25,122 nucleotides of DNA from Acetatifactor sp. (GTDB lineage Bacteria; Bacillota; Clostridia; Lachnospirales; Lachnospiraceae). The DNA is taken from assembly GCA_016293615.1 (NCBI GenBank), contig JAEDDX010000043.1:1-25122 (forward strand). Reading direction: 5' to 3'. Of the stretch, positions 14,062 through 22,461 are shown piece after piece. The position numbers were made by a program, and so were the translations under genes. Positions within the stretch are counted from its first letter, which is position 1; each line of letters starts with the position of its first letter. The notes beneath the pieces are model-generated. The model made no database searches. It worked only from the letters and a program-made list of their open reading frames with translations, and was not told where the DNA came from.

Positions 14062-16389
14062 ATGAAAAAGAAGCTTTGCTTGTTATGGATGATTCTGATA
14101 ATGATATGCTTGTCCGGATGCGGAAAAATGATAAAGGAACCGGAGAACTCACAGTCCGGAAAGCGTGATTGGAAAGAGGAAGGGTTTGTAATTGACGGGC
14201 AGGTGATAACTGCTTCGGAATTGTGGGTAAACCGGTATGTGTCTTGGGAACACGGCACGGCTTCCGATGCGGGGGAATCGTCCGCTGTGTATTATGACGG
14301 CATCTGCGAAGCAGTTTACGGGGGAAGCGTAAGTCGCTTAAGCAGTATCATCAATCCTCCGAACATAGAAGCAGTTTATTGGATGCTGGAGATATATGAC
14401 ACGGACATGATGAACCGTGCCACATATAAACTGACCTATGAAGACTTGGGCATTGACCCGGGAAACTGTAAGTGCGGTTTTTTAAGCGGGATGAACATGA
14501 TTGATCAAAGTCAGTATGTATTTTCCTGGGAAACGATCGACAAGGATGAGCAGGGAAGATGGTATCAGAATGATAGTAAGTATATTTATTACAACACCGC
14601 CACGCGGGAAAGTAGGTCTGTTGACTTATATGACCAATTGGTCAGCCATGAAATATTAAAGGTTGAACCTGACATCTATCCAGTGATTCCGAGGACGACA
14701 TTTGCCTGTGACGGAAACGGTAACATATACACCGGATTGGATACATCGGAACAGAAGTATCTATGTGTATTTGATAAAAATGCCGAGTTGGTCATGCAGT
14801 TTGACACGGGCGCAAACATAGTCGGAACTCCTTTCCGCACAGAAGAGAATGAGCTGGTCTTTCCGTTGCTTCACGAAGACAACAATACTGTCACTTTATT
14901 GCTGGCTGATACAGACACAAGGGAAATGAAAGCAGTTGCCGAGCTTCCTGCTGATGGGCAGCGTATCAAACACTTTGCCGGAATGCAGGGAGACAATGTC
15001 TACTACCTGACAGAAAGCGGGATTGTCAGATGGAACATTTTTACCGGGCAAAGGGTACAGGTGTTTGACTATCTGGAAAACGGAGTTGAAAAGAATAAAA
15101 AGCATATGCTTCTGCTTGGAACCGGGGAATTTCCTTGTCTGCGGGTCAGCAGCAATACACCGGATGAGACTGAGACAGACTGGATCGTGGAACTGGATCA
15201 TGTGCAAAACCACACACGCCCCACTCTGTCGATTTATGATATGGTCAATAAAAACGCCGGCAGTAACAAATTGGGTGAATGCATGGGAATCCGGTCCGAG
15301 AGAGACAGAAACACTGTCTATTCCTGTAAAACCTTTGCGGCTTATGATGAAGATGCATGGACGCAAACCTTGATGGAATTGCTGTCGGACAGCGGCCCGG
15401 ATATTCTGTATGTCTCAAGGGAACGAATGGAGCTGTTGTATGAAAAGGGGGTGGTACTGCCCCTTGATGAAATACTGCCTGCAGAGGTCATGGATGATTT
15501 GCTGCCCGGTGCAGTTGAACTTGGAATGGTGAATGGCACATTGGCAGGATTGCCGGTGAATATATGCGCATATGGCATGGCGGTATCGTCAGAAATATGG
15601 GACAAAGACACCTGGAGGATAGAAGATATGACCGGCCTGATGCAGGATAAGCGGTTGATTCCGGCCATATATTATGTCAATGATTACTTTATGCCTGTTG
15701 CTGCCGCAAACCTGATCACAGCCTATAATCTGCAGAATTCATTCCTGATTGACTGGGAAAGAGGAACAAGTCATTTCGGTGATGAACGCATGGTGAGCTT
15801 TTTCAAGCAGATCGATTTAGATACATCCGAGCTGGACCGCTCGCAGACAGGGTGGCTTGGAGAGGCAGACCGTGCGGCGTTCTTCGTAATTGCCGGAAGC
15901 GGTGCTGTCAGCAGCTTTGGGGTGGAAACGGCCGGTGAGAACTGTAATTATGTGGGCATCCCTACAGAAGGATCCTGTGGTAATTATATCGATACCGATG
16001 GCGTCATTGTCGTAAATAAAGCTACCGCTCATAAGGAGGAGATAAAGGAATTCTTGACATGTTTACTCGGCCGTGAAATCCAGGAAAAAATGTATTCCGG
16101 AGTAGCCGATGATATGTCTGTCAGGAAGATAGATTTGGCGGATGTGACAGAGGACGAGGATGGAACACTGCACTGGAAGGGAAACGAGGTTATCCGATTT
16201 AAGGATGATACGAATTCCGTGGAGAAAGCAAAGGCTTATCTGGAGCTCTGTACAGCTGCTCCGCTCAAGTATGAAGGAATCTGTGCGATCATACAGGAGG
16301 AGCTTGCGGCAGGCTATTCAGATAACAGGAAATGGGAGAGTGTAGCTGCGAATATTGATAAACGCATAGAACTTTATCTCAATGAGTGA
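14062..16389 (+). CDS. Large lipoprotein: propeller-like N-terminus plus solute-binding-protein-like domain
   Basis: A 775-residue protein. MKKKLCLLWMILIMICLSGC is a lipoprotein signal with lipobox LSGC and Cys20, so it should be anchored on the outer face of the membrane. Residues about 30-390 are rich in repeated beta-strand patterns (for example YLCVFDKNAELVMQFDTG and TVTLLLADTDTREMKAVAEL) that suggest a beta-propeller. From about residue 410 on it resembles family 1 extracellular solute-binding proteins, with GPDILYVSRERMELLYEKG, GVVLPLDEIL and NGTLAGLPVNICAYGMAVS. The ATG at 14062 has GAGGTG about ten bases upstream. Being last in the ABC operon, it may bind a peptide or sugar ligand for the transporter, or act as receptor or protection factor. 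No sugar-transport permease is nearby. Confidence 0.7.
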   Translation: MKKKLCLLWMILIMICLSGCGKMIKEPENSQSGKRDWKEEGFVIDGQVITASELWVNRYVSWEHGTASDAGESSAVYYDGICEAVYGGSVSRLSSIINPPNIEAVYWMLEIYDTDMMNRATYKLTYEDLGIDPGNCKCGFLSGMNMIDQSQYVFSWETIDKDEQGRWYQNDSKYIYYNTATRESRSVDLYDQLVSHEILKVEPDIYPVIPRTTFACDGNGNIYTGLDTSEQKYLCVFDKNAELVMQFDTGANIVGTPFRTEENELVFPLLHEDNNTVTLLLADTDTREMKAVAELPADGQRIKHFAGMQGDNVYYLTESGIVRWNIFTGQRVQVFDYLENGVEKNKKHMLLLGTGEFPCLRVSSNTPDETETDWIVELDHVQNHTRPTLSIYDMVNKNAGSNKLGECMGIRSERDRNTVYSCKTFAAYDEDAWTQTLMELLSDSGPDILYVSRERMELLYEKGVVLPLDEILPAEVMDDLLPGAVELGMVNGTLAGLPVNICAYGMAVSSEIWDKDTWRIEDMTGLMQDKRLIPAIYYVNDYFMPVAAANLITAYNLQNSFLIDWERGTSHFGDERMVSFFKQIDLDTSELDRSQTGWLGEADRAAFFVIAGSGAVSSFGVETAGENCNYVGIPTEGSCGNYIDTDGVIVVNKATAHKEEIKEFLTCLLGREIQEKMYSGVADDMSVRKIDLADVTEDEDGTLHWKGNEVIRFKDDTNSVEKAKAYLELCTAAPLKYEGICAIIQEELAAGYSDNRKWESVAANIDKRIELYLNE

Positions 16390-16484
16390 ACCGGTGGGGA
16401 TGGTGTTCGCCCCCTCGCTTGCACCCTTGCCTTCCGTTATGCCGCAATCAGGAGAAAATTGCCGGATCTATAGCGCAAATATAG

Positions 16485-16513
16485 TTGCGATACCCCTGTT
16501 TCTTTGATAAAAT
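16485..16513 (+). promoter_or_regulatory. Promoter of rpe
   Basis: TTGCGA at 16485-16490 and TAAAAT at 16508-16513 are 17 bases apart and give a leader of about 65 bases. A TATAAT at 16557-16562 lies closer to the gene but lacks a -35 element and would start transcription on top of the ribosome binding site, so it is less likely. Confidence 0.5.
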
Positions 16514-16583
16514 ATAACTAATCAGAGCCCTGGGGTTCGGAATCGTAACGATAGAATATAATAGGGTTGCGGAGGTTATTCTT

Positions 16584-17249
16584 ATGGATATTTTATCACC
16601 ATCCATCCTGGCTGCGGATTTTTTCAAGCTGGGTGAACAGATCAAAGTACTGGAAGAAGCGGGAGTCCGGTATCTGCACATTGATGTAATGGACGGGGTG
16701 TTTGTGCCGGCGATCTCTTTTGGAATGCCTGTGATCAAGAGCATCAGAAAATACACCGATATGTTTTTTGACGTGCATCTGATGATCGATAAGCCGGAGC
16801 GGTATATTCAGGAGTTTGCGGATTGCGGCGCTGACCTGATCAACTTCCATTTGGAGGCAACCACTCAGGTTCGGGAGATTATTGCGAAGCTTCGAAGCAT
16901 TGGGAAAAAGGTGGGCATTACCATCAAGCCTGCAACCCCTGCTGAGGCGGTGGAGTCGCTTCTGCCCCTGGTGGATATGGTGCTGGTTATGACGGTGGAG
17001 CCGGGCTTTGGCGGACAGAAGCTCATGCCGGACTGTCTGGATAAAGTTCGGGAAATCCGCCGGATGATTGAAGAGAAGAAGCTGCATGTGGACCTTGAGG
17101 TGGACGGCGGCATCAATGCAGAGACCTTACCGCTTGCCCTGGAAGCCGGAGCGAATGTTATCGTTGCCGGGTCGGGCGTGTTCAGGGACGACCTTGCCGG
17201 TCAGGTGAAGCTTTTCCTGGCGCAGATGGATTCTGCTGACAAGGCTTGA
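16584..17249 (+). CDS. rpe: Ribulose-phosphate 3-epimerase
   Basis: A 221-residue TIM-barrel enzyme that interconverts D-ribulose 5-phosphate and D-xylulose 5-phosphate. The conserved SPSILAADF opens the protein. Metal and catalytic residues His32, Asp34 (LHIDVMDG) and His65 (DVHLM) match the E. coli pattern, as do VEPGFGGQK and the phosphate-binding VDGGI near residue 175. The length agrees with the family (225 in E. coli). GGAGG lies eight bases before the ATG. It acts in the same pathway as the kinase, epimerase and transketolase genes at 3.2-7.6 kb, from which it is separated by the accessory module. Its TGA overlaps the -35 element of the following T-box promoter. Confidence 0.95.
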   Translation: MDILSPSILAADFFKLGEQIKVLEEAGVRYLHIDVMDGVFVPAISFGMPVIKSIRKYTDMFFDVHLMIDKPERYIQEFADCGADLINFHLEATTQVREIIAKLRSIGKKVGITIKPATPAEAVESLLPLVDMVLVMTVEPGFGGQKLMPDCLDKVREIRRMIEEKKLHVDLEVDGGINAETLPLALEAGANVIVAGSGVFRDDLAGQVKLFLAQMDSADKA

Positions 17250-17275
17250 CATTTATGGAATAAATGTGTTATGTT
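17246..17275 (+). promoter_or_regulatory. Promoter of the T-box leader
   Basis: TTGACA at 17246-17251 overlaps the rpe stop codon, and TATGTT at 17270-17275 follows at 18-base spacing. Transcription would begin near 17282, just before stem I of the T-box. Confidence 0.6.
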
Positions 17276-17281
17276 GTGTCT

Positions 17282-17573
17282 ATCATAAGTTATGAAAACG
17301 GCAGTGATGGAGAGAGTACATTTACGCCCCTGCTTTACAGAGAACATTCTGCATACGATGTATGCGTTGAGAGGAATGAGGCAGAATAAATGGAACATGG
17401 CTCCTGAGCAGCGCACCGAACCTGACATGGTCAGATAAGGCTGCGACAGGTTCCGCCTGTTATAGCGGATAGGGTTATTGACCCGAAGAGGTCCGCGCTC
17501 GCGAGAGCCGGACGAAGAGAAGTGGTACCGCGTTGATTACGCCTTCTCATGCGAGAGCATGAGGAGGCTTTTT
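17282..17573 (+). promoter_or_regulatory. T-box leader, probable methionine specifier
   Basis: A tRNA-sensing leader. The 5' part has the AGAGAGTAC element of stem I at 17311-17319. The 3' side of stem I ends with GGAACATGGCTCCTGAGC at 17392-17409, in which ATG at 17397-17399 occupies the specifier position, pointing to tRNA-Met. A stem III-like hairpin lies at 17491-17513. The conserved T-box AAGTGGTACCGCG is at 17520-17532, and a terminator follows directly. When uncharged tRNA binds, the antiterminator forms and downstream genes are expressed. The specifier was assigned by eye. The methionyl-tRNA synthetase gene downstream supports Met, although another gene lies in between. Confidence 0.85.
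17541..17573 (+). terminator. T-box regulated intrinsic terminator
   Basis: GCCTTCTCATGC at 17541-17552 pairs with GCATGAGGAGGC at 17557-17568 (one G-T wobble) around GAGA and is followed by five T. It is the terminator arm that competes with the T-box antiterminator. Confidence 0.88.
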
Positions 17574-17638
17574 GCATGTTTAGCAGGAAAACAAGCGGCT
17601 GCATCGCAGTCATTTGTTTTCACCTGAACATGCATGAA

Positions 17639-17690
17639 ATAAGCGCATAAGCCACGAAGTGGCGACTTAAGCGAAGAAGAGGGCGCTTAT
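17639..17690. repeat. Nested inverted repeat between T-box and SGNH gene
   Basis: ATAAGCGC at 17639-17646 pairs perfectly with GCGCTTAT at 17683-17690. Inside it lies GCCAC-GAA-GTGGC at 17651-17663. The nested plan with a GAA loop is shared with the element at 25065-25116. It lies between the T-box terminator and the next gene, so it would be transcribed only on read-through. Confidence 0.55.
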
Positions 17691-17718
17691 GAATGGTTCA
17701 GCAGGTAAACAAAGCGCA

Positions 17719-17738
17719 GGGCGAAGCAGGCTTCGCCC
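17719..17738 (+). other. Hairpin just before the SGNH gene ribosome binding site
   Basis: GGGCGAAG at 17719-17726 pairs perfectly with CTTCGCCC at 17731-17738 around CAGG. It ends about 15 bases before the AAGGAGG ribosome binding site at 17753-17759 and could affect mRNA stability or translation. No T-run follows. Confidence 0.45.
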
Positions 17739-17764
17739 GAGAACTGTGGGGAAAGGAGGCGCCT

Positions 17765-19240
17765 ATGAAAAAAAGAATACTGACAGCGGCGGCGATCTGC
17801 ACCGCCTGTCTGGTCCTTGCGGGGCTGGTCATAGGGTTCTGCTTTTGGAGCAGGAATTACCGTATTCCCCGTTCGCCTGAGAGACAGCAGTCCGTCGAGG
17901 CGCTGACGACGACCTCCTACAACGGCCTTTTTCTGGCGATGTACGGAAATGACAGCTTCGACATGGAAGATTTTGCATATTTTCGTGCGCAGGAGATGTG
18001 GAAGGCACAGGATGGATTCCGCAACCTGCGGGAGCTTGGCGACTATCTGGAGCGGGCGTTTGATGCCGGCGGAGAGATCGGGACGGTCTATCTGGCGATC
18101 GATCCGTATGCAATCAGCCAAAGCTTTTATCAGGTCGGCAAACTTTACCGCGCCGAATATCAAAAAAACCTGACCGATTTTATGGCAGGACATCCCGGCG
18201 TTACATTCGAGATTTTGCTTCCCTGCTACAGTATGGAGATGCTGAAGGCCTTATCCGAAAAGGAGCTCGATACCCTGACCATGTCCCTTTTGGACTTTGT
18301 GGCACTGACAGCCCCGTATGAGAATACCAAGGTGTTCTTTATGGGCGACGAGTTGTTTTTCAATTCCAACCCCGGCAATTTCGACGAAGCCGGTGAGTGC
18401 ATGCAGCCGCAGCAGAGGCTGATGCTGATTTTTGCGTTCCGGGATGACACTTATCTGCTGACGGCGGAAAACAGTGTCGGGCGAATGAACCGTCTGAAGG
18501 AACAGGTCACGGAGCGAAAGGAAGTCACCTTCGCGGACTTATCCGGCAGGAGCATCTTGTTTTTCGGAGACAGCATCATGGCAAACGATGCAAATACATT
18601 CTCGGTGCCGGGAGTTGTCGCATCCCTGTCAGGCGCAACCGTCTACAATATGGCGGTCGGCGGAACGACAGCCTCTGTCTATCCGGACCCCGCCATTGTA
18701 AAATATGACCTGAATACGGTGTTGGATATTGTGCTGGACGGCGACATGAGTTTGCTGGACGAAACGCGCGATGAAACAGACAATGCCATGTCGGCATTTG
18801 AGTTATTCCGGAAGACAGACAGACATGCAGACTGTGTCGTCCTTTCCTTTGGTTTGAATGACTATTTTGGAAGACAGCCCGTCTCCGGGGAGGATTCATA
18901 TGATGTCACGACCTATCAGGGGGCGCTTCGGACCGCCATCCAAAGAGTCCGGACTGCTTTTCCGGAAGCGCAGATTCTGGTATTGTCGCCGACGAAGTGT
19001 GCGAATTTTGAGTTTGGACGGGAAGTGCATGACGGAAATGTCCTGGAAACCTATGTGAAAGCAGCGGAGGAAGTGGCGGAATCCGAAGCGGTTGCATTTC
19101 TGGATCAGTATTACGCCTTTGATATCCGCGAGGAGAATTATAAGTCCTATATCCCGGATCTGGTGCATCCGAATGAGGCGTTTAAGTTTGCCCTGGCAGA
19201 GAGAATCTGCAGGAAACTGGAAACAATGATGTTACAGTAA
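17765..19240 (+). CDS. Membrane-anchored SGNH/GDSL hydrolase-like protein
   Basis: A 491-residue protein with an N-terminal membrane helix (about residues 5-30) and an extracellular body. The C-terminal half is an SGNH hydrolase: block I FFGDSIM with nucleophile Ser270, a block II Gly in AVGGTT, block III GLND at 363-366 with Asn365, and the catalytic DxxH pair Asp465 and His468 in DLVHP. The N-terminal half (about 35-250) has no family I recognise. A cell-wall or polysaccharide deacetylase or acyl-esterase role is likely but inferred. The ATG at 17765 has AAGGAGG at ideal spacing; the frame is open from 17693, but that part holds a hairpin. It stands between a methionine T-box and metG, so it may share their control. 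Confidence 0.75.
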   Translation: MKKRILTAAAICTACLVLAGLVIGFCFWSRNYRIPRSPERQQSVEALTTTSYNGLFLAMYGNDSFDMEDFAYFRAQEMWKAQDGFRNLRELGDYLERAFDAGGEIGTVYLAIDPYAISQSFYQVGKLYRAEYQKNLTDFMAGHPGVTFEILLPCYSMEMLKALSEKELDTLTMSLLDFVALTAPYENTKVFFMGDELFFNSNPGNFDEAGECMQPQQRLMLIFAFRDDTYLLTAENSVGRMNRLKEQVTERKEVTFADLSGRSILFFGDSIMANDANTFSVPGVVASLSGATVYNMAVGGTTASVYPDPAIVKYDLNTVLDIVLDGDMSLLDETRDETDNAMSAFELFRKTDRHADCVVLSFGLNDYFGRQPVSGEDSYDVTTYQGALRTAIQRVRTAFPEAQILVLSPTKCANFEFGREVHDGNVLETYVKAAEEVAESEAVAFLDQYYAFDIREENYKSYIPDLVHPNEAFKFALAERICRKLETMMLQ

Positions 19241-19348
19241 GTATTTGATCTTTGTCTGGCATGTGGTTCTGCCGGGACCTTTTGGAAGGAACACATGACG
19301 GACGGGAATCTATGATACAGCGAAGAAAGAGAAAGGAAGGAAAGAAAT

Positions 19349-21316
19349 ATGGAAAAGAAACCCTATTATCTTACAACGGCCATCGCTTACACCTCCGGTA
19401 AGCCTCACATTGGCAACAATTATGAAATCGTGCTGGCAGACGCCATCGCACGATTCAAGAGAAAGGAGGGCTACGATGTATTCTTCCAGACGGGAACCGA
19501 CGAGCATGGGCAGAAGATCGAGATCAAGGCGCAGGAGGCCGGCGTTACCCCGAAGGAGTTCGTAGACAAGGTGGCAGGCACCATTCGGGAGATGTGTGAC
19601 CGCCTCAACATCTCCTATGATAAGTTCATCCGCACGACCGATGAGTATCATGAGAAACAGGTGCAGAAGATCTTCAAGCGCCTGTATGACCAGGGCGATA
19701 TCTATAAGGGAGCGTATGAGGGGCTTTACTGTATGCCCTGTGAGTCTTTCTGGACCGAGTCCCAGCTGGTGGACGGCAAGTGCCCTGACTGCGGCAGAGA
19801 GGTGAAGACCGCCAAGGAGGAGGCTTACTTCTTCAAAATGAGCAAGTATGCCGACAAGCTGATCAAACATATCAATGAGCACCCTGAGTTCATTCAGCCC
19901 GTATCCAGAAAGAATGAGATAATGAACAACTTCCTGCTGCCCGGTCTGCAGGATCTGTGTGTGTCCAGAACCTCCTTCAAGTGGGGAATCCCCGTGGACT
20001 TTGATGACAGGCATGTGGTGTATGTGTGGGTGGATGCGCTGATCAACTATATCACTGGAATCGGTTACGACGCCGACGGTGAAAGCTCCGAGCAATACAA
20101 AAAGCTCTGGCCTGCGGACCTGCATCTGATCGGCAAGGACATCATCCGCTTCCATACGATTTACTGGCCGATTTTCCTGATGGCTCTGGGCGAGCCCCTG
20201 CCTAAGCAGGTATTCTGTCATCCCTGGCTTTTGACCGGCGCTGACAAGATGAGCAAGTCCCGCGGAAATGTGATCTACGCTGACGACCTTGCAGACTTCT
20301 TCGGTGTGGATGCAGTCCGTTATTATGTCCTGCATGAGATGCCGTTTGAAAACGACGGAACCGTGACCTGGGAGCTTGTAGCGGAGAGAACCAACTCCGA
20401 TCTGGCGAACACGCTCGGAAACCTCGTCAACAGAACCATCTCCATGAGCAACAAGTATTTCGGCGGCGTGGTAGAGGATAAGAAGGTGACGGACGCTGTT
20501 GATGAGGAACTGAAGGCAGTGGCGACAGGTGCTTTCAAAAAGGTATGCGCTAAGATGAATGAGCTTCGTGCGGCAGACGCACTGACGGAGATCTTCGCTG
20601 TCTTCAAGCGCTGCAATAAGTATATCGATGAGACCGAGCCCTGGGTGCTCGCAAAGGATGAGGCGAAGAAGGACCGTCTGGCTACCGTTTTATACAATCT
20701 GGTGGAAGGCATCGTAATCGGCGCATCCCTGCTGGATTCCTTTATGCCGGAAACCGCAGGCAGAATCGTAAAACAGCTGAACACTTCTCTGAGAGAGTTT
20801 GCGGATCTTGAGACCTTTGGACTTTATGAAAGCGGCACGAAGGTGACCGATACCCCCGAGATTCTGTTCGCGCGTCTGGATCTGAAGGAGGTGGCAGCGC
20901 AGGAGGAGAGAATCCGCGAGGCGATGATCGCCGCAAACAAGCCTGCCAAAGAGGAGAAGGAGGAGCCTGTCATCGACATCGAGGCAAAGGCTGAGATTTC
21001 TTATGAAGACTTCGCTAAGCTGCAGTTTCAGGTGGGCGAGATCATCGCGTGCGAGGCAGTGCCCAAGTCCAAGAAGCTTCTCTGCAGCCAGGTGAAAATC
21101 GGCAGTCAGGTAAAGCAGATCGTGTCCGGTATCAAGGCACATTACACACCTGAGGAAATGGTTGGCAAGAAGGTTATGGTTCTTGTGAACTTAAAGCCCG
21201 CGAAGCTTGCCGGCGTTCTTTCCGAAGGAATGCTTCTGTGCGCTGAGGATGCAGAGGGCAATTTTGCGCTGGTAAAGCCCGAAAAGGATATGCCCGCCGG
21301 TGCGGAAATCTGCTAA
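19349..21316 (+). CDS. metG: Methionyl-tRNA synthetase
   Basis: A 655-residue class I synthetase that charges tRNA-Met in the cytosol. The HIGH-type motif is HIGN at residues 20-23 and KMSKS is at 300-304. A zinc knuckle is formed by CMPC (Cys128, Cys131) and CPDC (Cys145, Cys148). The anticodon-binding helical domain follows, and a C-terminal EMAP/Trbp111-like tRNA-binding domain begins around residue 551 (SYEDFAKLQFQVGEI). Length and order match the long bacterial MetG type. GGAAGGAAAG precedes the ATG. No promoter or leader is seen in the 108 bases after the SGNH gene, so expression probably depends on the T-box promoter near 17.25 kb. Confidence 0.96.
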   Translation: MEKKPYYLTTAIAYTSGKPHIGNNYEIVLADAIARFKRKEGYDVFFQTGTDEHGQKIEIKAQEAGVTPKEFVDKVAGTIREMCDRLNISYDKFIRTTDEYHEKQVQKIFKRLYDQGDIYKGAYEGLYCMPCESFWTESQLVDGKCPDCGREVKTAKEEAYFFKMSKYADKLIKHINEHPEFIQPVSRKNEIMNNFLLPGLQDLCVSRTSFKWGIPVDFDDRHVVYVWVDALINYITGIGYDADGESSEQYKKLWPADLHLIGKDIIRFHTIYWPIFLMALGEPLPKQVFCHPWLLTGADKMSKSRGNVIYADDLADFFGVDAVRYYVLHEMPFENDGTVTWELVAERTNSDLANTLGNLVNRTISMSNKYFGGVVEDKKVTDAVDEELKAVATGAFKKVCAKMNELRAADALTEIFAVFKRCNKYIDETEPWVLAKDEAKKDRLATVLYNLVEGIVIGASLLDSFMPETAGRIVKQLNTSLREFADLETFGLYESGTKVTDTPEILFARLDLKEVAAQEERIREAMIAANKPAKEEKEEPVIDIEAKAEISYEDFAKLQFQVGEIIACEAVPKSKKLLCSQVKIGSQVKQIVSGIKAHYTPEEMVGKKVMVLVNLKPAKLAGVLSEGMLLCAEDAEGNFALVKPEKDMPAGAEIC

Positions 21317-21349
21317 AGCATAAAAACTTTATGAAATCATGTGAAAATA

Positions 21350-21378
21350 CTGACTTTTCAATAAAAATGCGGTATACT
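21350..21378 (+). promoter_or_regulatory. Promoter of the alpha/beta hydrolase gene
   Basis: CTGACT at 21350-21355 and TATACT at 21373-21378 are 17 bases apart. The leader to the start codon at 21508 is about 120 bases, and no terminator for metG was seen before it. Confidence 0.55.
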
Positions 21379-21507
21379 TGACTATAAAGCATGTTTGGGC
21401 GGAATGGCGCAGCAGCCTTTCCGCCCTTGCTCGTATGACACAGAGGTTACGGAAAATAAGCGCAAGCAGTGTCGCAGATACTGCCGGCGAAACGCATGGG
21501 GACTAGT

Positions 21508-22449
21508 ATGAGAAAAGAAGAGTTCTATTTTGATTCCAGAGACGGTAAGAGCAAGCTGTATGCGGTAAGGTATCTGCCGGATCGGGATGAGGATATCCGG
21601 GCGGTCGTGCAGATCGTACACGGTATGGCGGAGCACATGGGACGCTATGCGGCGTTCGCCGAATTTCTGACAAAGCAGGGGTTTGCGGTGACCGGAGACG
21701 ACCACCTGGGACACGGCAGGTCCATCGGAGAGAACGGCACGCCGGGATATTTCTGCAGCCAGGACCCCGCAACCGTTCTGGTGCGGGATGTACACAGGCT
21801 CAAGAAGATCACGCAGGCGCTCTACCCGGGACTGCCCTATATTCTGCTCAGTCACAGCATGGGTTCCTTCATTGCCAGAAGTTATATGTGCCGCTACGGC
21901 ACCGGTATCACGGGGGCGATCCTCCTTGGCACCGGCTCGCAGACGGCGGCCGTACTCGGAATCAGTAAGCTGACCGCGGCGCTGCAGAAGGTTTTTCTGG
22001 GGCCGAAGCATGTCGCGAAGTTCATCTACAAGCACGCTTTTGCATCCTACAATGACAAAATCGGAGAGAAACGAACCGAGTTTGACTGGCTGACCAAGGA
22101 CAGCGCTGTCGTGGATCGCTATCTGGCGGATCCGCTGTGCGGCTTTACCTTTACCGTCAACGGTTTCCAGACTTTGTTTGAACTGATCACCCGAATCCAG
22201 AAGCCGGACAATCTGGAGAAGATCCCGAAGGAGCTGCCGGTGCTTATGGCTTCGGGCGAGGACGATCCTGTCGGCGCCTACGGCGCGGGCGTGCGCAAAG
22301 CGTATGAGGGAATGATCGCAGCAGGATTGAAGCAGGTAACCCTGATGCTATATCCGACGGACAGACATGAGCTTTTGAATGAAACGGATTATGAAAAGGT
22401 TTGGCAGGATATTCTCGTATGGCTGGAACAGGTGGTAAGACGGAACTGA
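21508..22449 (+). CDS. Alpha/beta hydrolase, monoacylglycerol-lipase/lysophospholipase type
   Basis: A 313-residue serine hydrolase (COG2267-like). It has the oxyanion segment VHGMAEHMGRY, then DDHLGHGRS. The nucleophile elbow is SHSMG with Ser117 (GHSMG in most relatives), with Asp252 or Asp253 (GEDDPVG) and His287 (DRHELLNE) as further triad members. Family members hydrolyse monoacylglycerols, lysophospholipids or related esters; the substrate here is unknown. No signal peptide is present. Candidate starts are GTG 21469, ATG 21496 and ATG 21508. The last is chosen because the homologous N-terminus (MRKEEFYFDSRDG) begins there and GGGGA lies just upstream, although all the ribosome binding sites are weak. 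The acetyltransferase gene follows after 12 bases and is likely cotranscribed. Confidence 0.85.
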   Translation: MRKEEFYFDSRDGKSKLYAVRYLPDRDEDIRAVVQIVHGMAEHMGRYAAFAEFLTKQGFAVTGDDHLGHGRSIGENGTPGYFCSQDPATVLVRDVHRLKKITQALYPGLPYILLSHSMGSFIARSYMCRYGTGITGAILLGTGSQTAAVLGISKLTAALQKVFLGPKHVAKFIYKHAFASYNDKIGEKRTEFDWLTKDSAVVDRYLADPLCGFTFTVNGFQTLFELITRIQKPDNLEKIPKELPVLMASGEDDPVGAYGAGVRKAYEGMIAAGLKQVTLMLYPTDRHELLNETDYEKVWQDILVWLEQVVRRN

Positions 22450-22461
22450 TGGAGGAGCAAG

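Noticed and set aside
16396..16413. GGGGATGGTGTTCGCCCC resembles the 5' hairpin of fluoride (crcB) riboswitches.
   Set aside because: The 3' half of the riboswitch, including the conserved pairing partner of the GGTGTT segment, is absent, one stem base is mismatched, and no fluoride exporter gene follows.
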